Below, piece after piece: positions 1 to 10,053 of a DNA stretch of 64,000 nucleotides. Where the stretch lies: contig NC_067207.1 of the NCBI RefSeq assembly GCF_026262505.1, positions 3,976,252 to 4,040,251 on the forward strand. Direction: 5' to 3'. The translations under genes were made by a program, and so were the position numbers. Position 1 is the stretch's first letter. Each line of letters opens with the position of its first letter. The DNA is from Trichomonas vaginalis G3. Its lineage: Eukaryota; Parabasalia; Trichomonadida; Trichomonadidae. The notes beneath the pieces were generated by a model. The model ran no database searches, had not been told where the DNA came from, and saw nothing but the letters and a program-made list of their open reading frames with translations.

Positions 1-214
1 ATTGACGATGAAGAAATCATGAAAATTCAAGAGGTGAAAAAACAGGTGAGAAAACAGGTGAAATCTCACCTCTTCACCTAAACATTATTTTTGGGTCATA
101 TACGCTCATTACGATGAAGAAGTTTCGACAATTCATTGACGATGAAGAAATCATGAAAATTCAAGAGGTGAAAAAACAGGTGAGAAAACAGGTGAAATCT
201 CACCTCTTCACCTA
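1..214. repeat. Two units of the GGTGA palindromic repeat in a 134-bp direct repeat
   Basis: The unit at 31-80 and the unit at 165-214 are almost identical and lie 134 bp apart, with shared lead-in sequence starting ATTGACGATGAAG. Each unit has three GGTGA-type words followed by TCACC words, so the single strand can fold on itself. The same repeat lies beyond the integrase gene in the right copy, so it marks the 3' side of the integrase. Confidence 0.8.
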
Positions 215-252
215 TAATATATTTTTGTCTGATTTACATCCAACGAAAAAGT

Positions 253-1321
253 TTAGAAGAATTTTCTTATTCTTTCTGCATATTTTTATCTTTTCCAGTA
301 CTACCCTCTAATGGTCCCAGATGAGTTGGCTTTAGACTCTCTCAAGTTCTTAGATGGTATAATCTTCAACGCTCTTCATATTCTTACTTTATAAGTGTCA
401 TCGTTTTGTTGTAGTCAAGTATTTCAATAACCACTCCTCGCTTTGCTTCGTCAATGTTTCAGCAAGTTGCCATTACTACTTTTCAACTAATTATCGACGA
501 GGGATAAAACGCCATGAGTCGTCAGCAGCTTTTATAAGATATCCATTACCTTGCGTAGAGTCTACGATATAATAATTTCGACTTAACCTTAAACGTTTCT
601 TTGTCAACGGTTTGTCGTCAGAACTACACGACTTTTGTACCAGGAATGAGGGTAAATTGTGTTGATTTCTGATATTTTGTGTTTTGGCTTCGTTTCTTTT
701 GTATATACTTTTCTTCTTGTTGTTGTGTCATTGAATTTGTGTTGTCCTGTTGTAGAATGTGTTGAGGAATTATATACTTCGAGAAAATGTTTCATTGTTT
801 CTTCTGGTAAAGTCTCGCTCTTGATTTAATCTCTGAGGTTCTTATGAAGCGGTTTATGATGCCGAGTATGTTATGGTTATGGTCTTCAGTAGTGTAGTGA
901 GTTATGTTATGCTTACTGAGAAATCTGTGTTTTCATTGCTGAGGTATGCACTGTTTTGGTCTGATGTTAAAGTACTTGGGTATGTTCTGCTACAAACTTT
1001 TGTAAAACTCTTAACACTTCACGAGTTCCTTTATTTTCTCATTGTATGCATATCGCTTTCGAGTGTTAACATTTATGAAGATGAGGAATGGTTTATTTAC
1101 TCCTTTTTCTGCTTTGAATGAGAGTGTCAAATTGGTATGCGTCAGGAGTGTTGGAGGTAATTGGTAAAAAGTAGTCGTAAGGGTTTATTTTGTTTGATGT
1201 ACAACATTTTTGTCAAAGAACTTTTTAACTTCAGCTCTGTTAGTAAATCCCCACTTTTGCGCTTCATTGAATTCTTAAAATGACTCCATGGATGTTGTTC
1301 GAATACTTCTTTCAAGCTCAT
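253..1321 (-). pseudogene. Maverick integrase remnant (retroviral-type DDE), broken
   Basis: This is the counterpart of the integrase at 56,073-57,156, matching it along the whole span. The family joins element ends to target DNA in the nucleus. The recognisable parts are the start region with the basic segment, the DDE core and a chromo/SH3-like tail region. It is broken by several changes. It sits downstream of the tail-fibre remnant on the same strand, as in the right copy, and is followed by palindromic repeats. Confidence 0.85.
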
Positions 1322-1380
1322 TTATGTAAAGTTAAAGATTTTTAACCAACTCGTATCCAAGCGTGCATTGTTATATAAGG

Positions 1381-4300
1381 AGGCATATATCTTTTTCCAT
1401 TACCTGCTGGTCTGTAATACAGCTACAACATGTGTATGATTTTCCTGCAGTTCCACAGAAAAATACCTGCTTTTTTATTGCTAACAATTCTTGGGGTCAG
1501 TTGTGATATCATATCTATGGCATTCCCTGTCTATCCGAACCCGCTGCAAGATTTGTATAACCTCTTTTTGTTATTGAATGAATGGTTCCTTCCACAGATG
1601 TTCTTCCCCTGAACCTATGCATATGTGAAGGAAGGTTTTTCATACCTATTTTCTTTGACCTCCCATCTTCATTTGACTGAGTATTATGTAGAATGAAAAC
1701 TTCAACTATTTCAATACCATCTACCACAAAGATTTAAAGTGTTTGGATTTATTGGATTCATAGACGTATAAACAGCTCCTATAGGGATATATAAATCATA
1801 TATGCTCATAACTCTATAAACATATTCTAAAGAACTTATGTCATTAAATACCATTTGAATCGTATCTCCGGATGAATGTTGCATTTGTTCCACTTTTATA
1901 ATTAATGTTTAGTTCAATAGAATTTATCCAAGAAAAAATTCAAAAGTATCCGGGTGAAGACCTCTAACAAATCAAATGGAGTTTGCTGGTTCCACCATTT
2001 ATAATTTCTTTTGTTTTTTGTTTTTTAAAAATGTCATTGTATTCTGGGTTTCGAAAATTTCTTTTGTTAGTTCTTGCATCCACATAAGTTTGTCTGCTTT
2101 CTTATCTAACATTGTGGTAGTTGCTTCAAAGTTTCTGGCATGACTTTCAATTTCCTGCAACTCTTATCTAAACTGTTAAGAGTATCTTTTACGCTTGTAC
2201 TTGGATTTTCTAATGGTGCACTTGAACCAAGGTCAAAGTTCAATATTATGTCGTCTGCTCTAACAGTAGTGAAGGATTTATGTGTATGGTTCTTGTCAGC
2301 TTTCTTATCATATAAATCTTGAGCAGTGAATTTAACATTATTTCATCCTCATGACATAAACATTTTACATCTAATGTTTTCATCGTCGTTATGTTCATCC
2401 GATGTTAAACCTTGTGGAAAGTTAGGAGGTTTCAATATAATGCATCCCCACCAGTTCCTTCAACCGTTCCTTCAATACTTTCTATACAACAGTTGTGAAG
2501 AAATTTATGTGTATGGTTCTTGTCTGCTTTCTTATCTAACATTGCTGGTAGTTCATGTGTTCAAAGTTTCTGGCATGACTTCAATGTTCATACTTTACTA
2601 TTTAAGGAGTTAGTGTATCTTTTACGCTTGTACTTGGATTTCTAATGGTGCACTTGAACCAAGGTCAAAGTTCAATATTATGTCGTCTGCTCTAACAGTA
2701 GTGAAGGATTTATGTGTATGGTTCTTGTCAGCTTTACTGTCTAAAGAAGTTTGAAGTTCATTTATATCGGAGATGTTGTGTTTATGAGATTTCAAAACTT
2801 TGTTCGTTGCGTCAAGTTCAACTTTGTCAGCTTTACTTTTAATAGCATCTTCAAACGTTATTTTTGCCTTAACTCTTAACATAAATCTTGGTTCAACTAA
2901 TACACCATTAACAGAAAGTAGAGGCATAAATTTCACGTTATAACTAAATGCTTCTGGTGCTTTACTACTCATACTGTACAGTACAGCTTATGTCATAACC
3001 TTTAGCACGAATGTATTTATATCTTCTTTCATTAACATTTTTTGTCTTCGCTTCATCACTTCGTGTTAAATATCCATGGTAGTCCGTTATAATCTGTTCG
3101 TCTGAAGTTATATAATGAACGTGGTTTTTATCTGCTTTTTCGGCTAATTTCTCATTAACATCATTCACTTCTAATTCAACTCTTCCGCCAGAACTCTTAT
3201 TATCATTAATCTTTTTCATTAATTCGGTAATTACGTCATAAAGACTATATTCTGTTTTCGGTTTTGTAAATAATGAGTCAAAATTTCTTTTCATCATTAC
3301 ATCGCTGACATTAATGATATCACCAATTCCTTTTTCATTTATTCTCTTCATTAATTCTGCAATAATGACGAATATATAATCTGTTAATTTATTCTCTTCA
3401 TCGAGGGTTATAGAATGTTTTGAAATTGAATCATTAACTCCTCTAAATAAATCAATAACTTCAGGATACACGTTTTTAATGTCTTGAATAACCCGACCAG
3501 TATCCTCGCCACTATGTGGCTCTGAGCCCGTTGGGCTCTGTTGTTCATGTTCTTCGTTCCCGTCGTTACGTGGTTTTATATCTCTAACCATCATCAACGC
3601 AGCCATAACCGGAGGGTTTGTTGCTACCTGTTCGAAAATCCGTCCGTTATGTATGGTATATCTAAATAATTTCTTTGTGTTTGTTAAAACATTTGAAACA
3701 AGTCTTTTAAAACCATCTACAAAATTTCCTGTTTCACCTAATGTTCTTGCAGCATTTACAAGCTCACCCATTCCCGCTTTTGACCCCAAAAACGTCCATA
3801 TTGCATTTATTTCACTCTGTATAGTTGTCCATTCAGCGAAACTAACACCCGCATTCGCTAAGCTGAAAATGAAATTCAGTGGATCGAACTTAATTCCACC
3901 TTCTTTTTCAATTTCAACGAACTCACTAACATGAGATTTTAAATATTCTTTCGTTAAAATTGTTTTCCCCGATGTTATGTCATTAACGAAACTATCACCG
4001 TCAAAAGTTAACGAATTCAATTTCGTCGTTGATGCTTTTATTTCATACACCGCTTTATCGATAGTTTTTGGCTCACCTTCTTTAGAAGCATATGAAACAT
4101 TAATGAATGAATTATATGTATTCGTGAATGAGTTAAAATCAATGATTTTCATTAATGACGCCTTTAATGATTCATTAACTGTTGAATCCCTTAAAAATTA
4201 ATGAACTGTCATGGGCTTCGCCCTGGTCGCTTCGGTCTGAAAGACCTTCAGGACTCAAAGAGTCCGTTTGCGACTTTATGAAAGGTACACTGCAAACCGT

Positions 4301-4848
4301 CGAGTTTGGATCAAATGCTGTAGTTGGTGCAGGAATATTAATGATATAAGTCATTAAATCATTAAGTGACGTAAATAATGTTGTCGTTTTTGATTTAATT
4401 TCTTTAGCATCTGTTATATATGGTAATTTTATTTCTGTAGTTTCTGAATTAAAGATATTCGCTAAAATGTTTTGTAAACTGTTTTGAACAGCAGTATAAA
4501 CCGTTGAATCCGGAACTCTTACGATTTCACCGTCCTTAATAAAAGGCATTGTACATGGTAGTGCTTGGGTCAAATCTTTCGGGATTATAATTCAACATAT
4601 ATTCTAACGCTTCATATACAGACTTATATACTGTTGTGTCGTTCTTCATGACAACTTCACCATTTACAATGAATGGCATTGTACATGGAGTTAAAATAGG
4701 GTCAAACTTTTCATAGTCCTTCCATGTTATGTATTTCTCGGTATTTCCATCAGATAACAATATATTTGTCAGTAAGTGTGAGAGAGTATTGACCAAAATA
4801 TAAACGTTTAGCTCTGTCAGCTTCATACGCATATGCAGCAATACTCAT
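1381..4848 (-). pseudogene. Tail-fibre/collar-like protein remnant, heavily broken
   Basis: This is the decayed counterpart of the 1,014-residue protein at 52,988-56,032. Pieces with the KADKNHTH-type repeat, the coiled-coil middle and the C-terminal collar-like part (YTSMNPINP, GRSKK) can be recognised on the minus strand. The collagen-like segment is not evident here. This is the most damaged gene of the copy, with ten or more breaks and internal duplications. Several GC-rich mini-hairpins (3,508-3,538 and 4,213-4,265) lie inside it. Its start is 17 bp from the start of the divergent gene at 4,866. Confidence 0.8.
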
Positions 4849-4865
4849 ATTTTAATGAGAATAAA

Positions 4866-5640
4866 ATGTTGTTCTATTTGCAAAGTACAGACCCAAACGA
4901 ATACGGGACAGTAAAGCTACAAACAAACTTAGGTCTTCAGAATGAAGCCACTTGCTTCAGAGTTGTTGACTTCAATACTATCGCTTCATTCGTTATAACA
5001 GATGAAACAGATTTCATGGAGCTTGAAATAGATGGAAAGAAGCACGAAATAAGATTTCACAATAATGTAGAATATAAGATGGAAACATTAGCTGGAGTGT
5101 TAAATGCTCTCATAAATACTACAATAAACAAGGAGAACGAAGAAAACTTAATGAATGTTAAACTTATTGCAGGAGTTTTGAAGTTCAGTTATGCGAAAGT
5201 TTAAGATAACACGAATGAGTCATAGAGTTCAATTGCTTCTGGGAGCATACCATATGACATTTCCTTTGAAAAGTGTTGACAAAACGATTGAGATGAAATC
5301 TGTTCCATACGTATGTTATGGTAATTGTTTATACATTGAGTCAAAAATAGCTAATGTCACAGGTATTTCAGGAGTTAATAGTAAAGGTTCAGTAGAATAT
5401 AAATCCTTCTGTTATGCAGTCAATTCAATGTTCATTCCAAACGTTCCTGTCATAGCAACTCATTTAGGTAAATGGGTTCGCATTAGTCCTCATAATTTGA
5501 AAGACATGCAATTCAGACTTGTTGACTTTCAAGGAGAGCCTGTAGAACTGAAGGCACCAGTGCGAATGACTGTTGAAGTTGACTTTTTAGAAAATATTAA
5601 ATGCAACAGCTTACAAGAGAACTCAGAGCTAAAAATATAA
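4866..5640 (+). pseudogene. Beta-rich virion-protein candidate, broken
   Basis: This is the counterpart of the 258-residue protein at 52,194-52,970 and is near-identical to it, with about one break. The family is not recognised by name. The C-terminal part (LKDMQFRLVDFQGEPVELKA) has the strand-rich style of Polinton minor capsid proteins, which is an inference only. It starts 17 bp from the divergent tail-fibre gene and overlaps the next gene by 40 nt. Confidence 0.7.
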
Positions 5641-5870
5641 AGTATGAATGTTATGTATTAGGTCATGAACTTTGGTTGTTGCTGTTTGATGAAACAAATG
5701 AGTTAGTTATGTCAGTCAAGAGAACAGAAAAAGGCGTCAAAGGCGCCGAGCGCAAAGCGCTATATTGTGTTAGTGAAAACTGCACCAAGTCAATAAGATT
5801 AGGTTTGCATTATGAAGATGAGTTCGATACTGTTGAAGAAGTTTTGGATAGATATTACAAATTGCTTTAA
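5601..5870 (+). CDS. Small Maverick protein (89 aa), unknown
   Basis: It reads through in full and is near-identical to 51,961-52,233. It begins MQQLTRELRAKNIKYECYVL and is compact and mixed-charge, with no signal peptide or membrane segment. Its start lies inside the end of the preceding gene (40-nt overlap) and its stop overlaps the end of the convergent gene at 5,867. The coding sequence contains two adjacent GC-rich hairpins (5,733-5,747 and 5,749-5,761, both with loop AAA) that encode the GVKGAERKAL stretch. Function unknown. Confidence 0.65.
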   Translation: MQQLTRELRAKNIKYECYVLGHELWLLLFDETNELVMSVKRTEKGVKGAERKALYCVSENCTKSIRLGLHYEDEFDTVEEVLDRYYKLL

Positions 5871-6478
5871 TTTACTAAAACATATTTCAAACAAAGTTTA
5901 TATTCTGTTGAAAGTTTTGTATACTCGTTCGAATATTTATACTTAAACTCAACTCCTGTAGTTCCTGGTGTTTCAATGATGCGGATGTTACCTATTTTCA
6001 TGAATGGTGGCGTTTGACCACAGCATTCGATTTCAGGGTCGAGATAGTCAATGACACATTGTTTCCCTGTTATTCGTGATATAACATTTTCAAGGTCCTC
6101 CTTTGTTAGAATTATTTGGTTCTTGCTTATAAGATTTGTCAAAAGCTTCTTATCGTCTTTGAGTAAAATTGTTTGGTATAACTGAAGAAGGTAATGGTCT
6201 ACGTTATCTGAAGGATTTGTTTGAACATTTGTGTAAGGGTTGTCGTTGGCTTCTCTTGAAAGAATTTGGTCCAGTGGTGGATACTCTAACTTAACATCTG
6301 ATGTAGCGTTAGCGTTTGAAGCTGAGTTTAAATTCACGGATTTCAGTCTGGTTCTTTCTTTCAAACACTCTGAACTATAGTTCTTTATGACAATATTGTT
6401 TGTCGTTCGTGAGTCAACATTTGATGTTGGTTCAATTGGAACATTAACGGCACCAGCTAAGATGGATTTGCTTCTCAT
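5867..6478 (-). CDS. Maverick protein with DPEIECCG motif (203 aa), unknown
   Basis: It reads through in full and is the counterpart of the 216-residue protein at 51,250-51,900. It also resembles the central-element protein at 28,263-28,844; all three share a (E/D)P(E/D)I(E/S)CCG motif near the C-terminus followed by a strand-rich tail. The N-terminal 90 residues are Asn/Ser-rich and probably unstructured. It lacks the 13-residue hairpin-encoded insertion seen in the right copy. A virion or assembly role is possible from position only. Confidence 0.65.
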   Translation of the reverse strand: MRSKSILAGAVNVPIEPTSNVDSRTTNNIVIKNYSSECLKERTRLKSVNLNSASNANATSDVKLEYPPLDQILSREANDNPYTNVQTNPSDNVDHYLLQLYQTILLKDDKKLLTNLISKNQIILTKEDLENVISRITGKQCVIDYLDPEIECCGQTPPFMKIGNIRIIETPGTTGVEFKYKYSNEYTKLSTEYKLCLKYVLVN

Positions 6479-6503
6479 TTCATATAGAATAAAAACCTTT
6501 TAT

Positions 6504-6903
6504 ATGTATGAAATGAACAATATACTCGACAAGGGTTTGAATGTAAAGCTAACGAATGAAAATATTGTTGAATTCACTGAGACAGGAGCTGTGTATAAAG
6601 ATGTAGAACTACTGAACAAAAGAGCTAAGGGAAGAAGCAGGAACATGAACAAAGGGTGGAAGCCTATAAAAATTTATGTCAATGATGGCTCAGGAGGTTC
6701 AAACATAAAGTATGCAGAAAGTTATAGAGTTTATGCTCTCAAAGGTGAAAAGCCTTCATTTAAGAACAGCTATTCTAACGCATATCCTCAAAAGCTAACG
6801 GATGGGAAGTGGATGATATGAATGACAGCAAAAATATTAACAGAAATGGCGACAGAGATGCATGGAATTTGTTTACCATCAGTCAATTGAAGGTTAAACT
6901 TTA
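6504..6903 (+). pseudogene. Small basic Maverick protein remnant
   Basis: This is the counterpart of 50,823-51,224, a protein of about 132 residues with a basic KRAKGRSRNMNKGWKPIKIY stretch. It is divergent from 5,867-6,478 with starts only about 25 bp apart and converges on the ATPase remnant. It has about one break. Function unknown; the basic centre suggests nucleic-acid contact, which is an inference. Confidence 0.6.
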
Positions 6904-7788
6904 AAACAATGTTGGTCGTTCCCATGGAATATTTTTGACTTTAATGGTATTAGTCATGATATGAATCTCAAGGTATGAACGAGGAGAGATGAGAGACTTA
7001 TATGCTTCCCAAATTTCTTCAAAAGGTAATGTTATACCTGACTGTTTCCAAATGAGTTCAATATCATAGCGTGAGAAACCTTGAAAGATAACGAAGTCAG
7101 TTATGAGACGTTTTATGTTTAAAGCTAAAAACCTCCATGTTTGCATAAGTATTGCTACAGTTAAGTGGTAATGTCTGACTTTAGTAATGATGTTAGCTAA
7201 TGGTGAGTCTGGCTTTTGACACTAAACCTTTTCCGGCGAAGTCGTCGCAAACGAGCAGAGTGTTTGAAGGATACTTTTTGAAGGGGTATTTTGAAAGTTT
7301 TGATAGAATGTAGTTTGTCAGTCGTTTCATATCGTAAACTCCTGAGTATTGACGTAAGTGGTGTTTGTCAATAATTCTTTCCATCTCTTCTGAAGTCTTT
7401 TGCATTCCTGACTGTATAAATTCAACGATGGCATAATATTTCCTCTTACGTCGAATGTAACGTTGAAGAAATTCAATGAGTTCGCTATCTGGAACTTTAA
7501 CGACAGAGGCTTGAACTTTTGACATAAATGTTTTCGCTGTTGAGTCCATAGAGTCTGAAGTTGCTGATATAATGATTTGGTCATAGTAAGAGTCGTTTCC
7601 TAAACGCTCTGTTATGAGTATATGACGAATGAGGTTAAATGTCTTACCTGAACCCATCTTTCCACAATAGAAATACACACCATTTGAACAGAACTCATAG
7701 TCTTACTGAAAGGAAGAATGAGAGAAGAGTTAAGTTTGTCTGTAGTTTCATTCATGTCTTCATCTACGTCATGTATTAAATGCTTCAT
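6901..7788 (-). pseudogene. A32-like packaging ATPase remnant, broken
   Basis: This is the counterpart of the intact ATPase at 49,939-50,826. The Walker A (GKMGSGKT) and the Walker B neighbourhood (LLVCDDFAGKGL) are both readable. The FtsK/HerA-type ATPases of Polintons and adenovirus-like viruses are thought to pump DNA into capsids. The copy has a few breaks. Its start is 16 bp from that of the divergent minor-capsid candidate. Confidence 0.85.
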
Positions 7789-7804
7789 TTTATCTCCATT
7801 AAAA

Positions 7805-8686
7805 ATGCAAGTCAGAAATATTCAGAACATAGCACCGAGTCTAACTGACAAGAGTATAAAGATATACTATGAACACGTTATGATGAAACCAACCAAAATT
7901 CAAGAAAGTCAGTATACTTATGAATATCCAAGACACTGGGTAGAGTATGTAGGAGGTGAGAAAGCTATTGAAATCAGACAGGTTCGAAGTATTCCAGCAG
8001 GAAGAACAATATTATTGAAGAACTTTAATGTTTTGAGGTATAATGATGAAACAAAGAAGCAAGATAGTTTTCCTGTTGCTGTGTATGTGAACCTAGACAC
8101 AGGAGATGACATGAAAGTTTTTAACACAAAGCTTCAAACGGTAGTGAGAGAACAACTGACTGCGGAAGGGCATCCATTACCTTCAGAAGTTACCATAGCA
8201 TATAATTTTGAAACAAACTCAATAGATTTTAAAGTCGTCTCTGCAAAGAAGTCAGGTTTTACATTTAATGAAGCAGATGTATATTCGAATGAAAACTTCA
8301 AAGCTATTGCATGGTTAGATAATGACGATTGCTTTAAGAAAATATTTAAATTCAGTGACTCAAAGATGTCAATAGATGACCTTCGTGGAATGTTACCATC
8401 GACGTTTACAGTAGAAGGTTCAGCAGGATTGCTTACAAGATTGTCAATTGGTGGTATTTGGTCTCGTGAGAACATTGTTATAAAATCCAGTATAAGTGAA
8501 TTTGCTGAAGAATCTATATTATGTCTTTCAAACTACATGTATTCGCCGCCGAAGCATTATAGTATAACAAACTTTGTCAGTAAGTTTAACATAAGACTTG
8601 TCGAACCTTCTTCAATGAAAGATGTTGTGCTACCTAAAGATGGAAAGGATGGACTCATTATTGAGATGATTTTAATTGCATATTAA
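7805..8686 (+). CDS. Minor-capsid (penton-like) candidate, 293 aa
   Basis: This reading frame is complete in this copy, with the ATG at 7,805 (MQVRNIQNIA). Near the N-terminus it has YPRHWVEYVGGEKAIEIR, which aligns in style with YRFDYPVRWL...KAIGFRR in the two central-element proteins at 38,317 and 43,285. All three end with a strand-rich block. The family seems to be a structural virion protein next to the packaging ATPase. The penton-like call rests on context and this shared architecture, not on a domain match. The right copy (49,042-49,922) is broken. Confidence 0.55.
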   Translation: MQVRNIQNIAPSLTDKSIKIYYEHVMMKPTKIQESQYTYEYPRHWVEYVGGEKAIEIRQVRSIPAGRTILLKNFNVLRYNDETKKQDSFPVAVYVNLDTGDDMKVFNTKLQTVVREQLTAEGHPLPSEVTIAYNFETNSIDFKVVSAKKSGFTFNEADVYSNENFKAIAWLDNDDCFKKIFKFSDSKMSIDDLRGMLPSTFTVEGSAGLLTRLSIGGIWSRENIVIKSSISEFAEESILCLSNYMYSPPKHYSITNFVSKFNIRLVEPSSMKDVVLPKDGKDGLIIEMILIAY

Positions 8687-8884
8687 ATGAGCTTGTTCTT
8701 GAAGGTCATTCATGATGAAATAACTGTTGTAGAAGATGTTAGCAATTGTTCAGACATTTTGAAGCGAATAGATGAGATAAGAAAGAAGTTTATGAATGAG
8801 AATGTTTATGTTTCATTGACTTTCTCCAGTAACGAGAACTTTTATGAGATAATATTGAAGAGAGATGATTTTAATATGGTGTAA
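8687..8884 (+). CDS. Small Maverick protein (65 aa)
   Basis: This complete small frame begins MSLFLKVIHDEITVVEDVSN and is directly abutted by genes on both sides. The upstream stop immediately precedes its ATG, and its own stop immediately precedes the next ATG. It differs from the right copy (48,844-49,041) at very few residues. Such tight stop/start packing suggests genes expressed as a set. Function unknown. Confidence 0.6.
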   Translation: MSLFLKVIHDEITVVEDVSNCSDILKRIDEIRKKFMNENVYVSLTFSSNENFYEIILKRDDFNMV

Positions 8885-9411
8885 ATGGTAGCTTGGGCAG
8901 CTTTAGGCGCAATGGGAACAAAAGCATTAGCATTTGGAGCAAAAGCACTTGGGCTTATGACGCAGTAAATAAAATGAGTGGAGGAAGAGTTTCGAAGACA
9001 TTAGATGCAAATAAAGGAAAGATTGGAGGCTGGGTTGCAAAGAAGTTAAGATTAAATAAAATAGGGCTCATAAATAAAGCATCCAATTTGGTTGCGACTG
9101 AGTCAGAAAATGCTTTAGGAAAGGACGATGAGTTTGCAAAACACGCAAAAGACTTTAATGACCAGATGAAAGGTGAAACAATGCATTTAAATAGATTCGA
9201 TGGAACTAAAGAAAATGTTTCTTCTCCACCAGTAGTTCTTCCGTATGGTCCCTATGGAATGTATGGAAATCCTTACGAAAGACCATTTGACCCATTGACT
9301 GGTGGAAGTAACTGGTATCATTACGGACGAAGAAGAAAGACAGTCAAGTTGGAGACAGACGTGAAGAAAGCAACTAAAAAGAAACCAAGGAAGAGAGTTA
9401 TAAAGCAATGA
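8885..9411 (+). pseudogene. Basic core-like virion protein, broken
   Basis: This is the counterpart of the 174-residue protein at 48,319-48,843. It has an Ala/Gly-rich hydrophobic start, a helical middle, a Pro/Gly/Tyr segment (YGPYGMYGNPYERPFD) and a strongly basic tail (KKATKKKPRKR). The layout recalls adenovirus core or pVI/pX-type proteins, an analogy rather than a homology. It has about one break near the start. It is followed directly by a palindromic repeat. Confidence 0.65.
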
Positions 9412-9417
9412 ATTCAA

Positions 9418-9471
9418 GTGGGTGAAAAAACAGGTGAAAAAAGAGGTGAGATTTCACCACTTCACCTAAAT
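9418..9471. repeat. GGTGA palindromic repeat after the core gene
   Basis: It starts a few bases after the stop of the core-like gene. Three GGTGA words are followed by TCACCACTTCACC and then an A/T-rich tail ending TATTTTTG. Its place at the gene end fits a 3'-end or transcription-stop role. In the right copy the same position holds the GGTTAGA version (48,268-48,310). Confidence 0.75.
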
Positions 9472-9566
9472 TTATTTTTGTGCTATGTTTTCATACGTGT
9501 GAGGGTGGTGATATCATTAATTTTTATTTTATTTTTTAAGTTTATTTTTATTTTATTTGGATGTAA

Positions 9567-9893
9567 ATGACGAAAACTATTGAGATAACAAACTACAACG
9601 GTCATGAGTTCAAGAATTTGTTCTTTGTTCCTCGTGAAAATACATTCTATCAGATACGAGGGAGAAAGGGTAAAGTTAGTTTGAGCGTTTATGAAGGAAT
9701 GAAGAATGGAAAGTTTATACAAGCATACGATACAAACGGTAAACGTGTTTCATTAGCTTTGTCAAAACTTACTAACATTTATTTTGACAGTGACTTTGAC
9801 TCTGACGATTGGAGCGACAGCAGCGATACTGAAGAATATGAACTATTGTGTGAAGCACAGCAATGGGAAGAGTTGCAATACTTTTGTAAGTGA
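9567..9893 (+). CDS. Terminal small acidic protein (108 aa)
   Basis: This is the outermost gene of the Maverick, complete here and starting MTKTIEITNYNGHEFK. The N-terminal 70 residues are mixed-charge and strand-rich. They are followed by a Ser/Asp run (FDSDFDSDDWSDSSDTEEYE) and an aromatic end. Such acidic tails can bind basic proteins or displace DNA (inference). A diverged, damaged counterpart lies at about 47,872-48,156. Function unknown. Confidence 0.6.
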   Translation: MTKTIEITNYNGHEFKNLFFVPRENTFYQIRGRKGKVSLSVYEGMKNGKFIQAYDTNGKRVSLALSKLTNIYFDSDFDSDDWSDSSDTEEYELLCEAQQWEELQYFCK

Positions 9894-9920
9894 GAACGTT
9901 TATTTTTACAGTAGTAAGGT

Positions 9921-10053
9921 GAAGTGGTTGGCGGCTTTATAAATATTTAAGGTTAAGTTGGTGTTTGTGTTTGTGTTGTAAAATATACGTTAACGGTTTT
10001 GTAAAGTGTCAAATTCACAAGTATTGCGTATGGAGGAACGCAGTGCCTCAGTA
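9921..10053. repeat. Maverick terminal sequence (left copy)
   Basis: Reverse-complemented, this end matches 47,671-47,803. The outermost TACTGAGGCA-TGCGTTCC is shared, then a short divergent stretch, then TTTGACAC, AAACCGTTAACGTATATTTT and a further shared stretch. Similarity stops at 10,053, the inferred element end. The opposite terminus is outside the window, so inverted-repeat length and target duplication cannot be measured here. Confidence 0.75.

Larger units (their letters stand above)
1..10053 (-). mobile_element. Maverick/Polinton copy, terminal part, decayed (fossil)
   Basis: This is the terminal 10 kb of a Maverick. From its end at 10,053 inwards it carries a small acidic protein, a basic core-like protein, a 65-residue protein, a minor-capsid candidate, the packaging ATPase, four small genes, a tail-fibre-like gene and the integrase. 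The right-hand element (47,671 onwards) has the same gene order in the opposite orientation with near-identical sequence, so both are copies of one young family. The other end lies outside the window. The copy is broken in many genes (roughly 25 or more breaks, most in the tail-fibre and integrase regions), while the minor-capsid candidate and several small genes still read through. The end is placed where similarity to the right copy stops. Confidence 0.9.

Noticed and set aside
873-1121. Plus-strand 82-codon frame with hydrophobic composition
   Set aside because: Antisense to the integrase remnant, which explains the sequence fully.
1381-4848. Several separate small genes on the minus strand
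   Set aside because: They align in order to the single tail-fibre-like gene of the right copy, so they are parts of one decayed gene.
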